A stretch of 64,000 bases of DNA from Candidatus Nitrosocosmicus franklandus (GCF_900696045.1 NZ_LR216287.1:2585854-2649853), one strand, 5' to 3'. Counted from the first letter of the stretch, positions 37,184 to 45,789 are shown. Made by a program: numbers and translations. The notes: generated by a model not told the origin, from the sequence alone.

Positions 37184-38230
37184 TCAAATTTTTATTTTCA
37201 AACATTTAGGATGAACTCGAAAGAATGCAGGAAGAATTCCAACAGGTTCGCCATCAAGACTTACTGTAATGTTATTACTGTAATCCGTCAACCAGCTAAC
37301 TGTTTGTGATTGCCCATAGTAGATATCTTCTTCGTTATCCATGGCCTCTTCTCCCTTTTTTATGTTTACAAGCCTTTGCAATATCTTAAAACTATCAGAA
37401 TTTTTTATAACAATTGTGTCTAGCAAACCATCTGAAACTTCAGCTTTAGTAGCAGCTTGAAATCCTCCACCAAGAAAGCTTCCATTTGAAACCATTCCCA
37501 TGGTCATTTTAGTGGTAAGACTATTGACGATCTTGTGACTAGTAGTGGATCCTTCTATTATTTGACAGCTATTGCTTTTGTATATAGGCAGAGTGGCAAT
37601 AACACTTGTGATCGTAGATAAGATTCGACTACTAATTTGATCCCTTATCATTTTTCCTTTCTCAATAATTTCAGCTCCCAATCCTATTTCAGCAGCATTT
37701 AAGAATATTCTAAATTGATTCTCGGCTTTTTCTGTGCTTGTCCTTACAACAGCGCTAATGATATCGATGAAGTCAGTTGAAGTTGTCGATGATTCACTCA
37801 GATATTTACAGCACTCTTCAAAATCCGATGGCAACCCCAAAGATCTCACAAGTACATTTCGTGTTCCACCAGGAAGAATGGTCATAGTGGCATCAATATT
37901 TATTTTGTCCAATTCTGTAAGAGCAAGAATTTCGTTATACTCTACCGTCATAATATCGATCTTTCGTAATCTGTCTCTATCTACATTTTTAAAAAAGCCA
38001 TTACCAACCTCATTTATCATGCCGTCTCCTCCAATAGGAATGATATTCTCATAACCTTTTTCTAGATATGATCGAGTGAAAAGAGTTCCATCTCCAGATT
38101 TTTCTGTAAATACAAATTCTAAATCATTGCCAAAATACTTCTGTAAAATAACTTTTATCGAGTCCCAGTTATTTCCGGTTTGACCCCCTTTGGAATTAGG
38201 ATTAACTATTACGATTGATTTGGCGGGCAT
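37184..38230 (-). CDS. Diacylglycerol kinase-family lipid kinase
   Basis: This 348-residue member of the DAGK/YegS/BmrU family starts with IVIVNPNSKGGQTGNNW at the N-terminus. The nucleotide loop IPIGGDGMINEVGNGF lies at about residue 63, TILPGGTRNVLVRSLG at about 117, and SLDGEPVGILPAFF at the end. The family phosphorylates diacylglycerol, sphingoid or related lipids; in archaea the substrate may be an archaeol-type alcohol (inference). It is convergent with the M23 peptidase gene (stops adjoining). No membrane segments, as usual. Confidence 0.88.
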   Translation of the reverse strand: MPAKSIVIVNPNSKGGQTGNNWDSIKVILQKYFGNDLEFVFTEKSGDGTLFTRSYLEKGYENIIPIGGDGMINEVGNGFFKNVDRDRLRKIDIMTVEYNEILALTELDKINIDATMTILPGGTRNVLVRSLGLPSDFEECCKYLSESSTTSTDFIDIISAVVRTSTEKAENQFRIFLNAAEIGLGAEIIEKGKMIRDQISSRILSTITSVIATLPIYKSNSCQIIEGSTTSHKIVNSLTTKMTMGMVSNGSFLGGGFQAATKAEVSDGLLDTIVIKNSDSFKILQRLVNIKKGEEAMDNEEDIYYGQSQTVSWLTDYSNNITVSLDGEPVGILPAFFRVHPKCLKIKI

Positions 38231-38397
38231 TAATATGACTTATCTTAACAAAAGCTTTCAGACATATATAAAGAAGATTATTGAATAGAGTCTTCTTAAT
38301 TCTAATGTTATTTCTTTTCTAAAAATTGTACGAAAAATACCTGCTGGCTTGGAGTGTACGTTGCTATATATTGGATATATATATGTTAAAATCTTTT

Positions 38398-39021
38398 TTA
38401 TTCTTCCTGCTTCTCACTATCCCTGCCGATACTATCGCCATCTTCAGCCAATGATATACTAATTTCGCCTAATAGTTTGGATGACTCTTTTACACTTTTA
38501 ATTTGCAAATTATCACTACGAGAAATGATTTTTGATATGCTGGGATTTGCATCCTTGCCCATAATAATAGCCTGCTTCCCTTTTCTATGCAAGACGATAG
38601 TAATGTTATTCTCTGTGAGTTTTGATGCAAAATCCTTTACAATTTTGAGCTGATCAAAAATACTTGCTTCGTTATCTGTAAACAAGTGAAAAAACTCCTT
38701 GGCCGTATCCAACTTGTTTTTAATCTTATCAACAGAATCATTTTTCGAATCAATTAAACTATCATCATCATCCTGAGAAGGACTGTCCTTTCTTTCATTT
38801 ACTTCATGATTTTTGAGAACATCAAATATCTCTGGATCCAATATGTCAATATCTATTCTTTGCACTTCGTTTGACCGTGATGCCTTGATATCTATCGTTG
38901 GTCTATTTTCCACTTCAATTAAGATTTTTCCTCCTTTAATTGATCCTATCGATTCTACTATGACATCGGGTAATGAGTGTGATTGGTTTTTTGAGTTATT
39001 TGGATATTTGTATGCAACCAT
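38398..39021 (-). CDS. Hypothetical acidic protein
   Basis: This 207-residue protein has an N-terminal beta-rich part (VIVESIGSIKGGKILIEV), a strongly acidic low-complexity centre (QDDDDSLIDSKNDSVD), and a C-terminal part with LKIVKDFASKLTENNITIVL and KGKQAIIMGKDA. There is no signal peptide or membrane span. I do not recognise the family. It follows the gene at 39105-39521 on the same strand after 83 bases, so the two may be co-transcribed. Confidence 0.6.
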   Translation of the reverse strand: MVAYKYPNNSKNQSHSLPDVIVESIGSIKGGKILIEVENRPTIDIKASRSNEVQRIDIDILDPEIFDVLKNHEVNERKDSPSQDDDDSLIDSKNDSVDKIKNKLDTAKEFFHLFTDNEASIFDQLKIVKDFASKLTENNITIVLHRKGKQAIIMGKDANPSISKIISRSDNLQIKSVKESSKLLGEISISLAEDGDSIGRDSEKQEE

Positions 39022-39104
39022 TTGCAGTCTTCCCTAAGTTTGACTTTTCAATTCCAATTGTTCTAAAATAGGTAGTCACTGTTTTACCACTTGACTTCTA
39101 AAAT

Positions 39105-39521
39105 TCAACTAGTTGGATTTTCGGTGCTGTTATAATCTCGAAGTGCGGGTTCTTCAGCAGATGTTTCAAGATTATGGCCAGTAGTATAGTCCACCAAATT
39201 ATTGTCTTTGCTTTCTGATGCACTTTCGGAATTTTCATTGCTTATCGAAATCCCTGTACCTTTCATATCATTATTCTGATCCTCGAGGTGTTGAACCCTG
39301 GCCGAAACTGCAATAGTTCCACGAATGGTTATTTTGCCTTCACGTATATTGCGTCCGTTCGGATCTTTAACAGAAGGCATTTCGATCTTTAGATCATTAA
39401 ATGAATACTTGATTAATGCACCTTTTCCTGTCAATTTATCAAGCAATCGCTCAATAACTGGTGCTCCTTGCTCGGCTATCTTGCTAGTTATATTTCCAAT
39501 ATTCTTATTTATTTCACTCAT
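39105..39521 (-). CDS. Hypothetical protein, likely partner of 38398-39021
   Basis: This 138-residue protein has a helical N-terminus (NKNIGNITSKIAEQGAPVIE, then RLLDKLTGKGALIKYSFNDL), then a strand-rich piece (KITIRGTIAVSARV) and a disordered Ser/Asn/Glu tail. There is no known motif. It lies upstream of the acidic hypothetical gene on the same strand. The unknown pair may work together, but nothing in the sequence says how. Confidence 0.55.
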   Translation of the reverse strand: MSEINKNIGNITSKIAEQGAPVIERLLDKLTGKGALIKYSFNDLKIEMPSVKDPNGRNIREGKITIRGTIAVSARVQHLEDQNNDMKGTGISISNENSESASESKDNNLVDYTTGHNLETSAEEPALRDYNSTENPTS

Positions 39522-39766
39522 TTTTCTTATAAATTATTAAATATATCATAAGTTATAAGGTGTAGCGTTGCTTTGGAAAAAGGATTTGTGCTTGTGATTA
39601 TGATTTTCTGTCTTTGTTAGGAAACTATTGATAGGAATAAATTGTAATCTTTAGAATAGTATTTCGCGAACTCAGACAATTGATCAGTAATTTGCTTTGT
39701 TTGCGCAGGTTTTACAAAAAATGTAATAAACCAAAGTAATTAAATGGGATAGAGACCTTAATAATA

Positions 39767-40063
39767 TTGTTGATTCCAGAAAGCTGTTCCTTTGCATACA
39801 GTGGTATTCGATGCCCTCTCCCTCCTCAATTCATAATAGAAATTGCTGATGAGGGACCAAAAAATAGCAAATTTATGATTGGTTTGACCTGCGCAGATCA
39901 CAAAACAGTTTTAGAAAGAAAATTTCTTACACTCCAATCAAATAACGTTATTCCACCAGGTAAAATTATTCTGAGTCCAATTAAGATAGTTCATACAGAC
40001 TGTGTTAAAGGTAACTTGCAGGATGAAGAAGAAGTTCAATTAAAGAGAATGACTGACTTATAA
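39767..40063 (+). CDS. Hypothetical protein with Cys/His cluster
   Basis: This 98-residue protein starts at TTG 39767 or the next TTG. Cysteines at 7, 16 and 42 with His45 (CADH) form a possible metal site: CSFAYSGIRC...TCADHK. The rest is strand-rich (IIEIADEG, FMIGLTCADH, VIPPGKIILS), which suggests a small beta fold. I do not know a named family. Its 3' end adjoins the convergent dehydrogenase gene. Confidence 0.55.
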   Translation: MLIPESCSFAYSGIRCPLPPQFIIEIADEGPKNSKFMIGLTCADHKTVLERKFLTLQSNNVIPPGKIILSPIKIVHTDCVKGNLQDEEEVQLKRMTDL

Positions 40064-40064
40064 T

Positions 40065-41072
40065 TTAGTTGATTAACAATGCCTTTTCATCAGAACCTTG
40101 GAGAACATTTACTATATTTAATGCGGCCCTTTCTGACATTTTGTTCCTTGTTTCTGTGCTTGCGCTGCCGATATGCGGTAGTAGAACCACATTCTTCATC
40201 TTTAATAGTTGATTGTTTTTAGAAAGGGGTTCCTCTTCGTAGACATCAAGAGCAGCTCCTGTAATGATTTTTTTCTTTAAGGCTGCTATCAAGTCTTTTT
40301 GATTTACTATCTTGCCCCTTGCAATGTTTATTAAAAAAGCAGTCTTTTTCATTTGAGAGATGAATTCCTTATCTACCAAGTGATAACTATCTTTATTTAA
40401 GGAACAACATACGATAACGTAATCTGACCTGCTAGCAAGCTCGCTCAGTTCACTATATTTTATGTCTGTAAAATTAGGAAATAGATTTATCAAATTTGGT
40501 CTTGCAATTGAGGTTCTATTTGTGTAAATTATCTTCATGCCGAACCCTAAAGCTCTTCTTGCTATTTCAGTTCCTATTTTTCCCATCCCGATAATCCCTA
40601 GGGTCTTTCCATGTACATCTGTACCAACCATCAAGTCGGGACACCATCCATACTTCCACTTTCCAGCTTTCACAAGATTATCTGCCTCTACAATTCTTCG
40701 TCCTACACATAAAACGAGACCAAAAGCTAGGTCGGCAGTAGTTTGTGTCAGAATATTTCCTGTATAGCCGATTTTGATATTTCTTTTTTTAGCTTCTATA
40801 ACGTCTATATGTTCATATCCGGTGCTATATGTGCTAATGATTTTCAGATTTGGTCCCGCAGCTTCTATAACGTCTTTGTCTATAGTATCAGTTAAAAAAC
40901 ATAGGATGGCATCCACATTCTTTGCCATATGTTTTAATTCCGAAGGCTTCAGTGGACGATTAGTTGAATTGATAATGAGATCATAATTTGCTTCCTTAAG
41001 TACGTTTAATCCAATTTCAGGAATAGGTCTAGTTACCAATACCTTAAGTTTTGAAATATTTGATCTCGCCAT
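40065..41072 (-). CDS. D-isomer-specific 2-hydroxyacid dehydrogenase (glyoxylate reductase-like)
   Basis: This 335-residue NAD(P)-dependent enzyme has the Rossmann loop LGIIGMGKIGTEIARRALGFG at about 150-170. The substrate/catalytic Arg is in INIARGKIV (about 245), the Glu in DVYEEEPL, and the catalytic His in LLPHIGSAST (about 300). It resembles glyoxylate/hydroxypyruvate reductases and D-glycerate dehydrogenases; phosphoglycerate dehydrogenase is less likely, because no ACT domain follows. Metabolic role: reduction of a 2-oxoacid to a D-2-hydroxyacid in the cytoplasm. It stands alone. Confidence 0.88.
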   Translation of the reverse strand: MARSNISKLKVLVTRPIPEIGLNVLKEANYDLIINSTNRPLKPSELKHMAKNVDAILCFLTDTIDKDVIEAAGPNLKIISTYSTGYEHIDVIEAKKRNIKIGYTGNILTQTTADLAFGLVLCVGRRIVEADNLVKAGKWKYGWCPDLMVGTDVHGKTLGIIGMGKIGTEIARRALGFGMKIIYTNRTSIARPNLINLFPNFTDIKYSELSELASRSDYVIVCCSLNKDSYHLVDKEFISQMKKTAFLINIARGKIVNQKDLIAALKKKIITGAALDVYEEEPLSKNNQLLKMKNVVLLPHIGSASTETRNKMSERAALNIVNVLQGSDEKALLIN

Positions 41073-41290
41073 TCAAAAGATTAGATATCGAACATATTTT
41101 ATTTGTTCAGATAAAGTTATTACTCTTAATCTATGATTAGCCCCTGAATAGTATTTGAAGAATTGTCAGTGCTGCTGCCTAATTAAATGAGGAGATCTTG
41201 TTTTTTTTTGACGAGTCTGTTGAATGTAATTTATCAAGAATTATATTATTATAAGTATATTTTTATAGATAATATCAGAAGAACCTATGT

Positions 41291-42160
41291 ATGCAAGAAT
41301 CGTCCTCTTCTTCTTCTTCTACTACTTATTATAATGGTAATGAGGAATTCAGAGATTTTGATGATAAATTTGTTACGTCAGGAGCAAAAAGGAATACCCG
41401 TTTGAAAAAAACACAGAAGGTTGATCAGGTAGTTTCAGATTCTGATATTTCTCATAGCCCTGAATCCATTCAACTAGAGAATTCTGATCAACTGTTTGAA
41501 AATATAGTGGGTTATGATGATGTTAAAAAAATTTTCAATTATGCTATAAATTCTTCGTTACCTGTTCATATCTTATTGGTGGGACCCCCAGGCTCGGCAA
41601 AAACTCTGTTTCTAATGGAATGCATGAAACTTCCACGATCTTATTTTACTCTTGGCAGTCATAGCACTAAGGCAGGAATGCTAGATTACTTGTTTAATCA
41701 TCGACCAAGAAATCTTATTATTGATGAAATTGAATATATGGCAATAAAGGATCAAGCTGCTCTGCTCAGTATCATGGAAACAGGAATTTTGAGTGAGACT
41801 AAATTCGAAAAAACACGGAAATCTGTAATGCGAACTTGGGTATTTGCTTCCTGTAATAACGAAAAAAAATTGTTGACTCCTTTGCTTTCACGTTTTTTTG
41901 TTCTTTATTTTAAGAAATATGATTTTAAGACGTTTGAAAGAATTTCAAATCATATACTGAGTAAAGAATGCAACTTGGATCTAGAAATTTCATCATTGAT
42001 TGCTAATCTTGTTTGGAATAAACTAAAATCAAGGGATATTAGAGATTGTATAAAAATTGGACGAATTTGTAAGAATAAGGAAGATGTCAACATGATAGTG
42101 AGAATCCTTAAGCGTTATGGTAATCAGAGTTCATCTATTGAAAAGAACTATATATTCTAA
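41291..42160 (+). CDS. AAA+ ATPase (RuvB-like fold)
   Basis: This 289-residue protein starts with a Ser-run (ESSSSSSSTT) and a polar N-terminus of about 70 residues. The AAA+ core follows: FENIVGYDDVKKIFNYAI, Walker A VGPPGSAKTLFL (about 98-109), Walker B NLIIDEIEYM (about 140), sensor 1 in FASCNNEKK, and an Arg finger in LLSRFF. It is close to RuvB-/MCM-/RFC-like clamp ATPases but too short for MCM. The C-terminal lid is Lys-rich. The client is unknown. The divergent HemB-like gene follows after 290 bases, probably with its own promoter. Confidence 0.82.
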   Translation: MQESSSSSSSTTYYNGNEEFRDFDDKFVTSGAKRNTRLKKTQKVDQVVSDSDISHSPESIQLENSDQLFENIVGYDDVKKIFNYAINSSLPVHILLVGPPGSAKTLFLMECMKLPRSYFTLGSHSTKAGMLDYLFNHRPRNLIIDEIEYMAIKDQAALLSIMETGILSETKFEKTRKSVMRTWVFASCNNEKKLLTPLLSRFFVLYFKKYDFKTFERISNHILSKECNLDLEISSLIANLVWNKLKSRDIRDCIKIGRICKNKEDVNMIVRILKRYGNQSSSIEKNYIF

Positions 42161-42450
42161 ATGGGGATTGTAGGAGTTCATCCATTTCTACTATTCCTAG
42201 AGATGATATCAAAGTTATTCGTAGAGTGGAGGCCGCTTAGATTGGACAGTTTAAAAGGATTTTTAACTAAATTTACTTCTTTAAAGTTTTTATCGAAAAT
42301 TACCGTAATTAGCTTTCCATCATAGAGAAGTATGATGTAAGTAAGGCTTGAACAAAAGATATTAACCCCTACTCTTTCGTATTTTGGTTAAGCTTTCATT
42401 CTTTTAGTTAGATTTAATATGCCTTTTACGATATTGCAGTTAGTAATCCG

Positions 42451-43602
42451 TTGAATTTCTCTGATTTTAGATTGGATGATTTTATATTTCCTCTGTTTAT
42501 TTATGAAAACGAGAACGTCTACAGACAAAGTTTAAAATCAGGATATATGAACAGTTCTAAGGTTTATCTTCACAGATTGGAAATCTTGTTGGAACAATTG
42601 ATAAAATTAAACGTTTCTCAAATACTCCTTTTCGGCATTCCTAGAAGAAGGACCAAAAATGGTGATTTGTCGTCTGCTAAACGCGGGCTAATTCAAAGCT
42701 CGATAAGGAAAATAAGAGAGAATTTTGGCAACGATTTTACGATATTTTCTGATGTTTGTCTCTGTCAGTATAACACCTCTGGTCAATGTGGAATCGTGTC
42801 AGATAGATCTGGTAATGTAGTAGTAAAACGAGGTAATTCTTATGATAATGTGATTGACAACGATAAGACTCTGCAATCACTAGGAAGAGTATCTCTAAGT
42901 TTGTGTGAAAGTGGGACGGACTTTATTGCCCCCTCTTCTATGATGGATGGTCAAGTTCTTTATTTGAGAAAGTTACTAAATAGTCACGGATTTGGGACTG
43001 TAAAAATATTAAGTTACTCAGCCAAACATAATTCTTGTTTGTATTCTCCTTTCAGAAATAACAATTATCTGCATGCAGATTTTATCGATAAATCTAGTTA
43101 TCAGTGTTCAATTAATAATAAAAGTGAGTCAATAAGGGAACTTTTACTTGATATTGAAGAGGGTGCAGATTGGATAATGATAAAACCCTCACTATGGTAT
43201 ATGGATATTATTAAGCAAGCGAGGAAATTAGTCAATGTCCCATTAGTGGTTCAAAATGTATCAGGAGAATATGCACTGCTGAGATCATTATTGGAGTCAG
43301 AACAACTTTATGGGTTATCTTTCGGCATAAATATTTTTGATGAGAAAAAATTGGATCCAAGAAGTGATGAGATTGGCAATGTAAGGATCAAACCCGTTCT
43401 ACGTAATAGAGGGCAAGTTCAGAAAAGTAAAAGACATATTGATAATATTCGCAATCCTGGCCCCTTCGCAGGCAATTCTAATCCAGACTTTGCTCTAATT
43501 TCCAAATTTTTACTTTCGCTCAAGCGCGCTGGGGCTGATAAGATCATAACTTATTTTTTACTCGATATTATAAAAAATAAAGATAATAGTAAGCTGATAT
43601 GA
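42451..43602 (+). CDS. Divergent porphobilinogen synthase (HemB-like) protein
   Basis: HemB condenses two 5-aminolevulinate molecules for tetrapyrrole synthesis. This 383-residue homologue keeps the zinc cysteines C103, C105 and C113 (SDVCLCQYNTSGQCG), SSMMDGQ at 172, the two Schiff-base lysines K192 (SYSAKHNS) and K245 (MIKPSLWY), and VSGEYA near 280. It differs in three ways. The N-terminal arm before DDFIFPLF is very short, with a TTG start. The active-site lid reads DKSSYQCSINN instead of the usual DRKSYQMDPAN. A polar insertion of about 50 residues (295-345) precedes the C-terminal LLSLKRAGADKIITYF block. Activity or substrate may be changed. Whether a standard HemB exists elsewhere cannot be told here. 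Confidence 0.8.
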   Translation: MNFSDFRLDDFIFPLFIYENENVYRQSLKSGYMNSSKVYLHRLEILLEQLIKLNVSQILLFGIPRRRTKNGDLSSAKRGLIQSSIRKIRENFGNDFTIFSDVCLCQYNTSGQCGIVSDRSGNVVVKRGNSYDNVIDNDKTLQSLGRVSLSLCESGTDFIAPSSMMDGQVLYLRKLLNSHGFGTVKILSYSAKHNSCLYSPFRNNNYLHADFIDKSSYQCSINNKSESIRELLLDIEEGADWIMIKPSLWYMDIIKQARKLVNVPLVVQNVSGEYALLRSLLESEQLYGLSFGINIFDEKKLDPRSDEIGNVRIKPVLRNRGQVQKSKRHIDNIRNPGPFAGNSNPDFALISKFLLSLKRAGADKIITYFLLDIIKNKDNSKLI

Positions 43603-43625
43603 GGTAATGTGCTTGTTTTTTATGG

Positions 43626-44066
43626 TTATTTTGAAGCGTTTACAAATGAAATAATGCGTCCACTGGTAGAATCTACGTAGTATTTCGTACCATTGAAAGT
43701 AATCTCCCAACCAAAATGACTTCCTCCACTTAGAGGCTCATTAGTCATACCAATGACTTTAGAGGTTGTATGGCTATCCTTGTCAGCTTCATAGATAATT
43801 CCTTCTCCATTTATCATTACATATTGAGCACTAAATTTACCCCGCACATCATCAAAAGTGATATTGAGCAGGTCTTCCATTGGTTTATTAAATACATCGT
43901 GAAGAATAATTACGTAAGCCTCTTCAGGAATGAGTCTCGCAAAAGTCGTACTCTGTTGGTTGAGTGAATAATTTATAACAAGATACATTGCAAGGGTGAA
44001 TCCCACAGATAGTAAAACAATCAAAATGACCTTGTTTCGCGATCCATCTGGGTTCACCAATATCAA
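43626..44066 (-). CDS. Membrane-anchored PepSY-like protein
   Basis: This 146-residue protein has one N-terminal membrane span (KVILIVLLSVGFTLAMYLVI, about 12-31) and an outer domain. A C-terminal WEITFNGTKYYVDSTSGRI segment resembles the PepSY beta-alpha unit, in which a substrate-like propeptide inhibits a peptidase. NxS/T sequons (NIT, NGT, NAS) fit an extracellular face. The role is unknown. It is convergent with the HemB-like gene, with a gap of 23 bases. Confidence 0.6.
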   Translation of the reverse strand: MILVNPDGSRNKVILIVLLSVGFTLAMYLVINYSLNQQSTTFARLIPEEAYVIILHDVFNKPMEDLLNITFDDVRGKFSAQYVMINGEGIIYEADKDSHTTSKVIGMTNEPLSGGSHFGWEITFNGTKYYVDSTSGRIISFVNASK

Positions 44067-44116
44067 TTATGATAAAGAAACACTATTTAATCATTGGTTA
44101 CGAACCTACGATTAGA

Positions 44117-44125
44117 TTATATATC
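44117..44125 (+). promoter_or_regulatory. TATA box of tRNA-Tyr
   Basis: TTATATATC lies about 27 bases before the mature 5' end of the tRNA. This is the expected distance for an archaeal promoter that starts at or just before the tRNA. Confidence 0.55.
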
Positions 44126-44147
44126 AAATACCTTAAAAATTAATTGT

Positions 44148-44306
44148 CCCGCGGTAGCTCAGCCTGGTAGAGCTTTCGGCTGTAGTTGTTGGCAAAATAT
44201 TGCTAATCTTGCATCAGCCTATCAGGCTTACATCCAACAGTAACCGAAGAGTCGCAGGCTCAAACAAAAAAGGTAATCTTTTTTGGAGCAAATCCTGCTC
44301 GCGGGA
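44148..44306 (+). tRNA. tRNA-Tyr (GTA) with two introns
   Basis: Exons join to a 74-nt tRNA. The acceptor is CCCGCGG with TCGCGGG (first pair C1-G72, the archaeal Tyr identity pair). The D-stem is GCTC/GAGC, the anticodon stem TTCGG/CCGAA, and the loop CTGTAGA with anticodon GTA. The T-stem is GCAGG/CCTGC and the discriminator is A; CCA is not encoded. Intron 1 is 44186-44242 (57 nt, position 37/38), with BHB helix CTGT/ACAG and three-base bulges AG^T and TA^A. Intron 2 is 44264-44291 (28 nt, position 58/59 in the T-loop), with helix GCTC/GAGC, bulges AA^A on both strands and an eight-pair inner stem. After splicing the T-loop is CTCAAAT. Position 54 is C rather than T, and this C is one of the bases paired in the BHB. 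Confidence 0.93.
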
Positions 44307-44335
44307 TACAAACACATTTCGTTTATTATATCTTA

Positions 44336-45406
44336 TTAATTGGGATTTATTATAGCTCGTCCTATTATTTTTCCATTTTTCAAATCCTCCAACGCTTCGT
44401 TAACTTGATCAAGTGAATATCTTTTGTCTAATACGGTTTTTACCTTTCCCTGAGAAGCCAAGTTAACTAGCTCCGTTAAATCCGAAAACGTTCCTGTATA
44501 TGCTCCAGTAAGCGTATATCCTCTTAAAGGAATCATCGGCAAATTTAGTTCCATCGATCCTCCAAACAAACCCACCATAATCATTTTTCCTCTTTTCCTC
44601 AGCATATTAAATGAATTAATTGAAGTAATGTTATTATTTACAAAGTCAATGACAACATCAGTACCAGCACCGTTCGTAAGTGCCTTTACCTCTTTGACTA
44701 TATCTGATTTTTCCTTACTGTTGATGACGGTGTCCGCACCCAATTTTCTTGCCTCAGACAATTTTTGATCATTTACATCAATGACTGTAATATTTGAATC
44801 ACAGATTGCTTTTGCAATTTGAACTGCCATCAAGCCTAATCCGCCTGCTCCGACGATTACTATGTTATGATCTTTCTCAAGTCCTTGTGCAGGTTTGGCC
44901 TTCTTTACCGCGTTATATGCAGTGAGCCCAGAACAAGCAAGTGATGAAGCTGAATCAAATTGCAGATTACTTAATTTTATAACATATTTTGAATCTGGAA
45001 CCAATACAAATTGCGCATATCCGCCATTTTGATAAATTCCCAAAGTTTTGGGTGAGTCACACAGGTTTTGTTCTCCAGATAAGCAAGCAGGACAGGATCC
45101 TTCTCCCAACCATGGGTAAACGAGCACGTTATCTCCAACTTGAACGTTGCTAACCTCATTCCCGACTTCTTCAATCTCGCCTGATATTTCATGTCCTGGA
45201 ATGAGCGGAAACTTTACACCTCTATCCTCAACCTTCATGAATACACCTTTAGGTCCTGCATAGCCTCCCTCCCACAAATGAAGATCACTGTGACAAACTC
45301 CAGACGCAATAACCTTAACTAATACTTGTTTTCCTTCGGGTTTAGGATCCTTGATATCATTAATTTCTAACGGTTGGTTTGTTTTAATTATTTGAGCCCC
45401 TTTCAT
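44336..45406 (-). CDS. Zinc-dependent alcohol dehydrogenase
   Basis: This medium-chain dehydrogenase has 356 residues from the ATG at 45406. An upstream in-frame ATG (45454) would add 16 residues unlike the family. Catalytic zinc site: GVCHSDLHLW (Cys), GHEISGEIEEVG (His-Glu). Structural zinc: CPACLSGEQNLC. The NAD(P) loop IVGAGGLGLMAVQIAKAI lies near residue 185. It oxidises or reduces an alcohol/aldehyde pair; the substrate is not assignable. The 3' end lies 29 bases past the tRNA-Tyr gene. The promoter region is shared with the C/D-box sRNA on the other strand. Confidence 0.9.
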   Translation of the reverse strand: MKGAQIIKTNQPLEINDIKDPKPEGKQVLVKVIASGVCHSDLHLWEGGYAGPKGVFMKVEDRGVKFPLIPGHEISGEIEEVGNEVSNVQVGDNVLVYPWLGEGSCPACLSGEQNLCDSPKTLGIYQNGGYAQFVLVPDSKYVIKLSNLQFDSASSLACSGLTAYNAVKKAKPAQGLEKDHNIVIVGAGGLGLMAVQIAKAICDSNITVIDVNDQKLSEARKLGADTVINSKEKSDIVKEVKALTNGAGTDVVIDFVNNNITSINSFNMLRKRGKMIMVGLFGGSMELNLPMIPLRGYTLTGAYTGTFSDLTELVNLASQGKVKTVLDKRYSLDQVNEALEDLKNGKIIGRAIINPN

Positions 45407-45470
45407 ACAAAACCCATAGTTAACATGTTTAATTATCTTTGCTAACCGTAACAAAATTTTGGTTAAAAAG

Positions 45471-45480
45471 AATATATAAT
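45471..45480. promoter_or_regulatory. TATA-like element between adh and the C/D-box sRNA
   Basis: AATATATAAT is AT-palindromic enough to act in either direction. It lies about 25-30 bases before the 5' end of the sRNA (plus strand) and about 65 bases before the adh ATG (minus strand). It fits the sRNA best. Confidence 0.4.
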
Positions 45481-45499
45481 TTGTGATAGTAGCTAGCCT

Positions 45500-45572
45500 G
45501 ATGTCGATGATGACGACGAAGAGCCGTCTGATAGTATAACACCGTGACGAAGATTATGAGTACTGAGGCATC
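45500..45572 (+). ncRNA. C/D-box small guide RNA, predicted to guide methylation of tRNA-Met C34
   Basis: All four boxes are present in order. Box C is ATGATGA (45507-45513), D' is CTGA (45528-45531), C' is GTGACGA (45544-45550) and D is CTGA (45563-45566). The terminal stem GATGTC (45500-45505) pairs with GGCATC (45567-45572), including one G-U pair. Guides are 14 nt before D' and 12 nt before D; the D'-C' spacer is 12 nt. The D guide is complementary to TACTCATAATCT, which contains CTCATAA, the loop of a CAT-anticodon tRNA-Met. Base five upstream of box D pairs with C34, a site known to be methylated by such RNAs in Haloferax. The D' target is unknown. Archaeal L7Ae, Nop5 and fibrillarin would be the partners. 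Confidence 0.82.
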
Positions 45573-45789
45573 GATCTTTAATTGGTTGTGACCACGGACT
45601 AGAGTCTACAGGTTTTCAAAATTATTGCAACTAAAAGTGGTTACACGATTTGAATGGTTTAGGTATTTCAGTTGTTGTCTATGGTGTTTTTAGATTATCT
45701 AGATAGTTCTTAACATCTGTCATTAAATATCATTTCCATTAACCATCTTTAAAATTATATATCGTAATGGTGAACTCAATTCAAAATTA

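Noticed and set aside
42419-42454. ATG just upstream of the HemB-like gene as its true start
   Set aside because: It lies in another phase and stops after 11 codons. A frameshift would be needed and there is no homopolymer to explain one.
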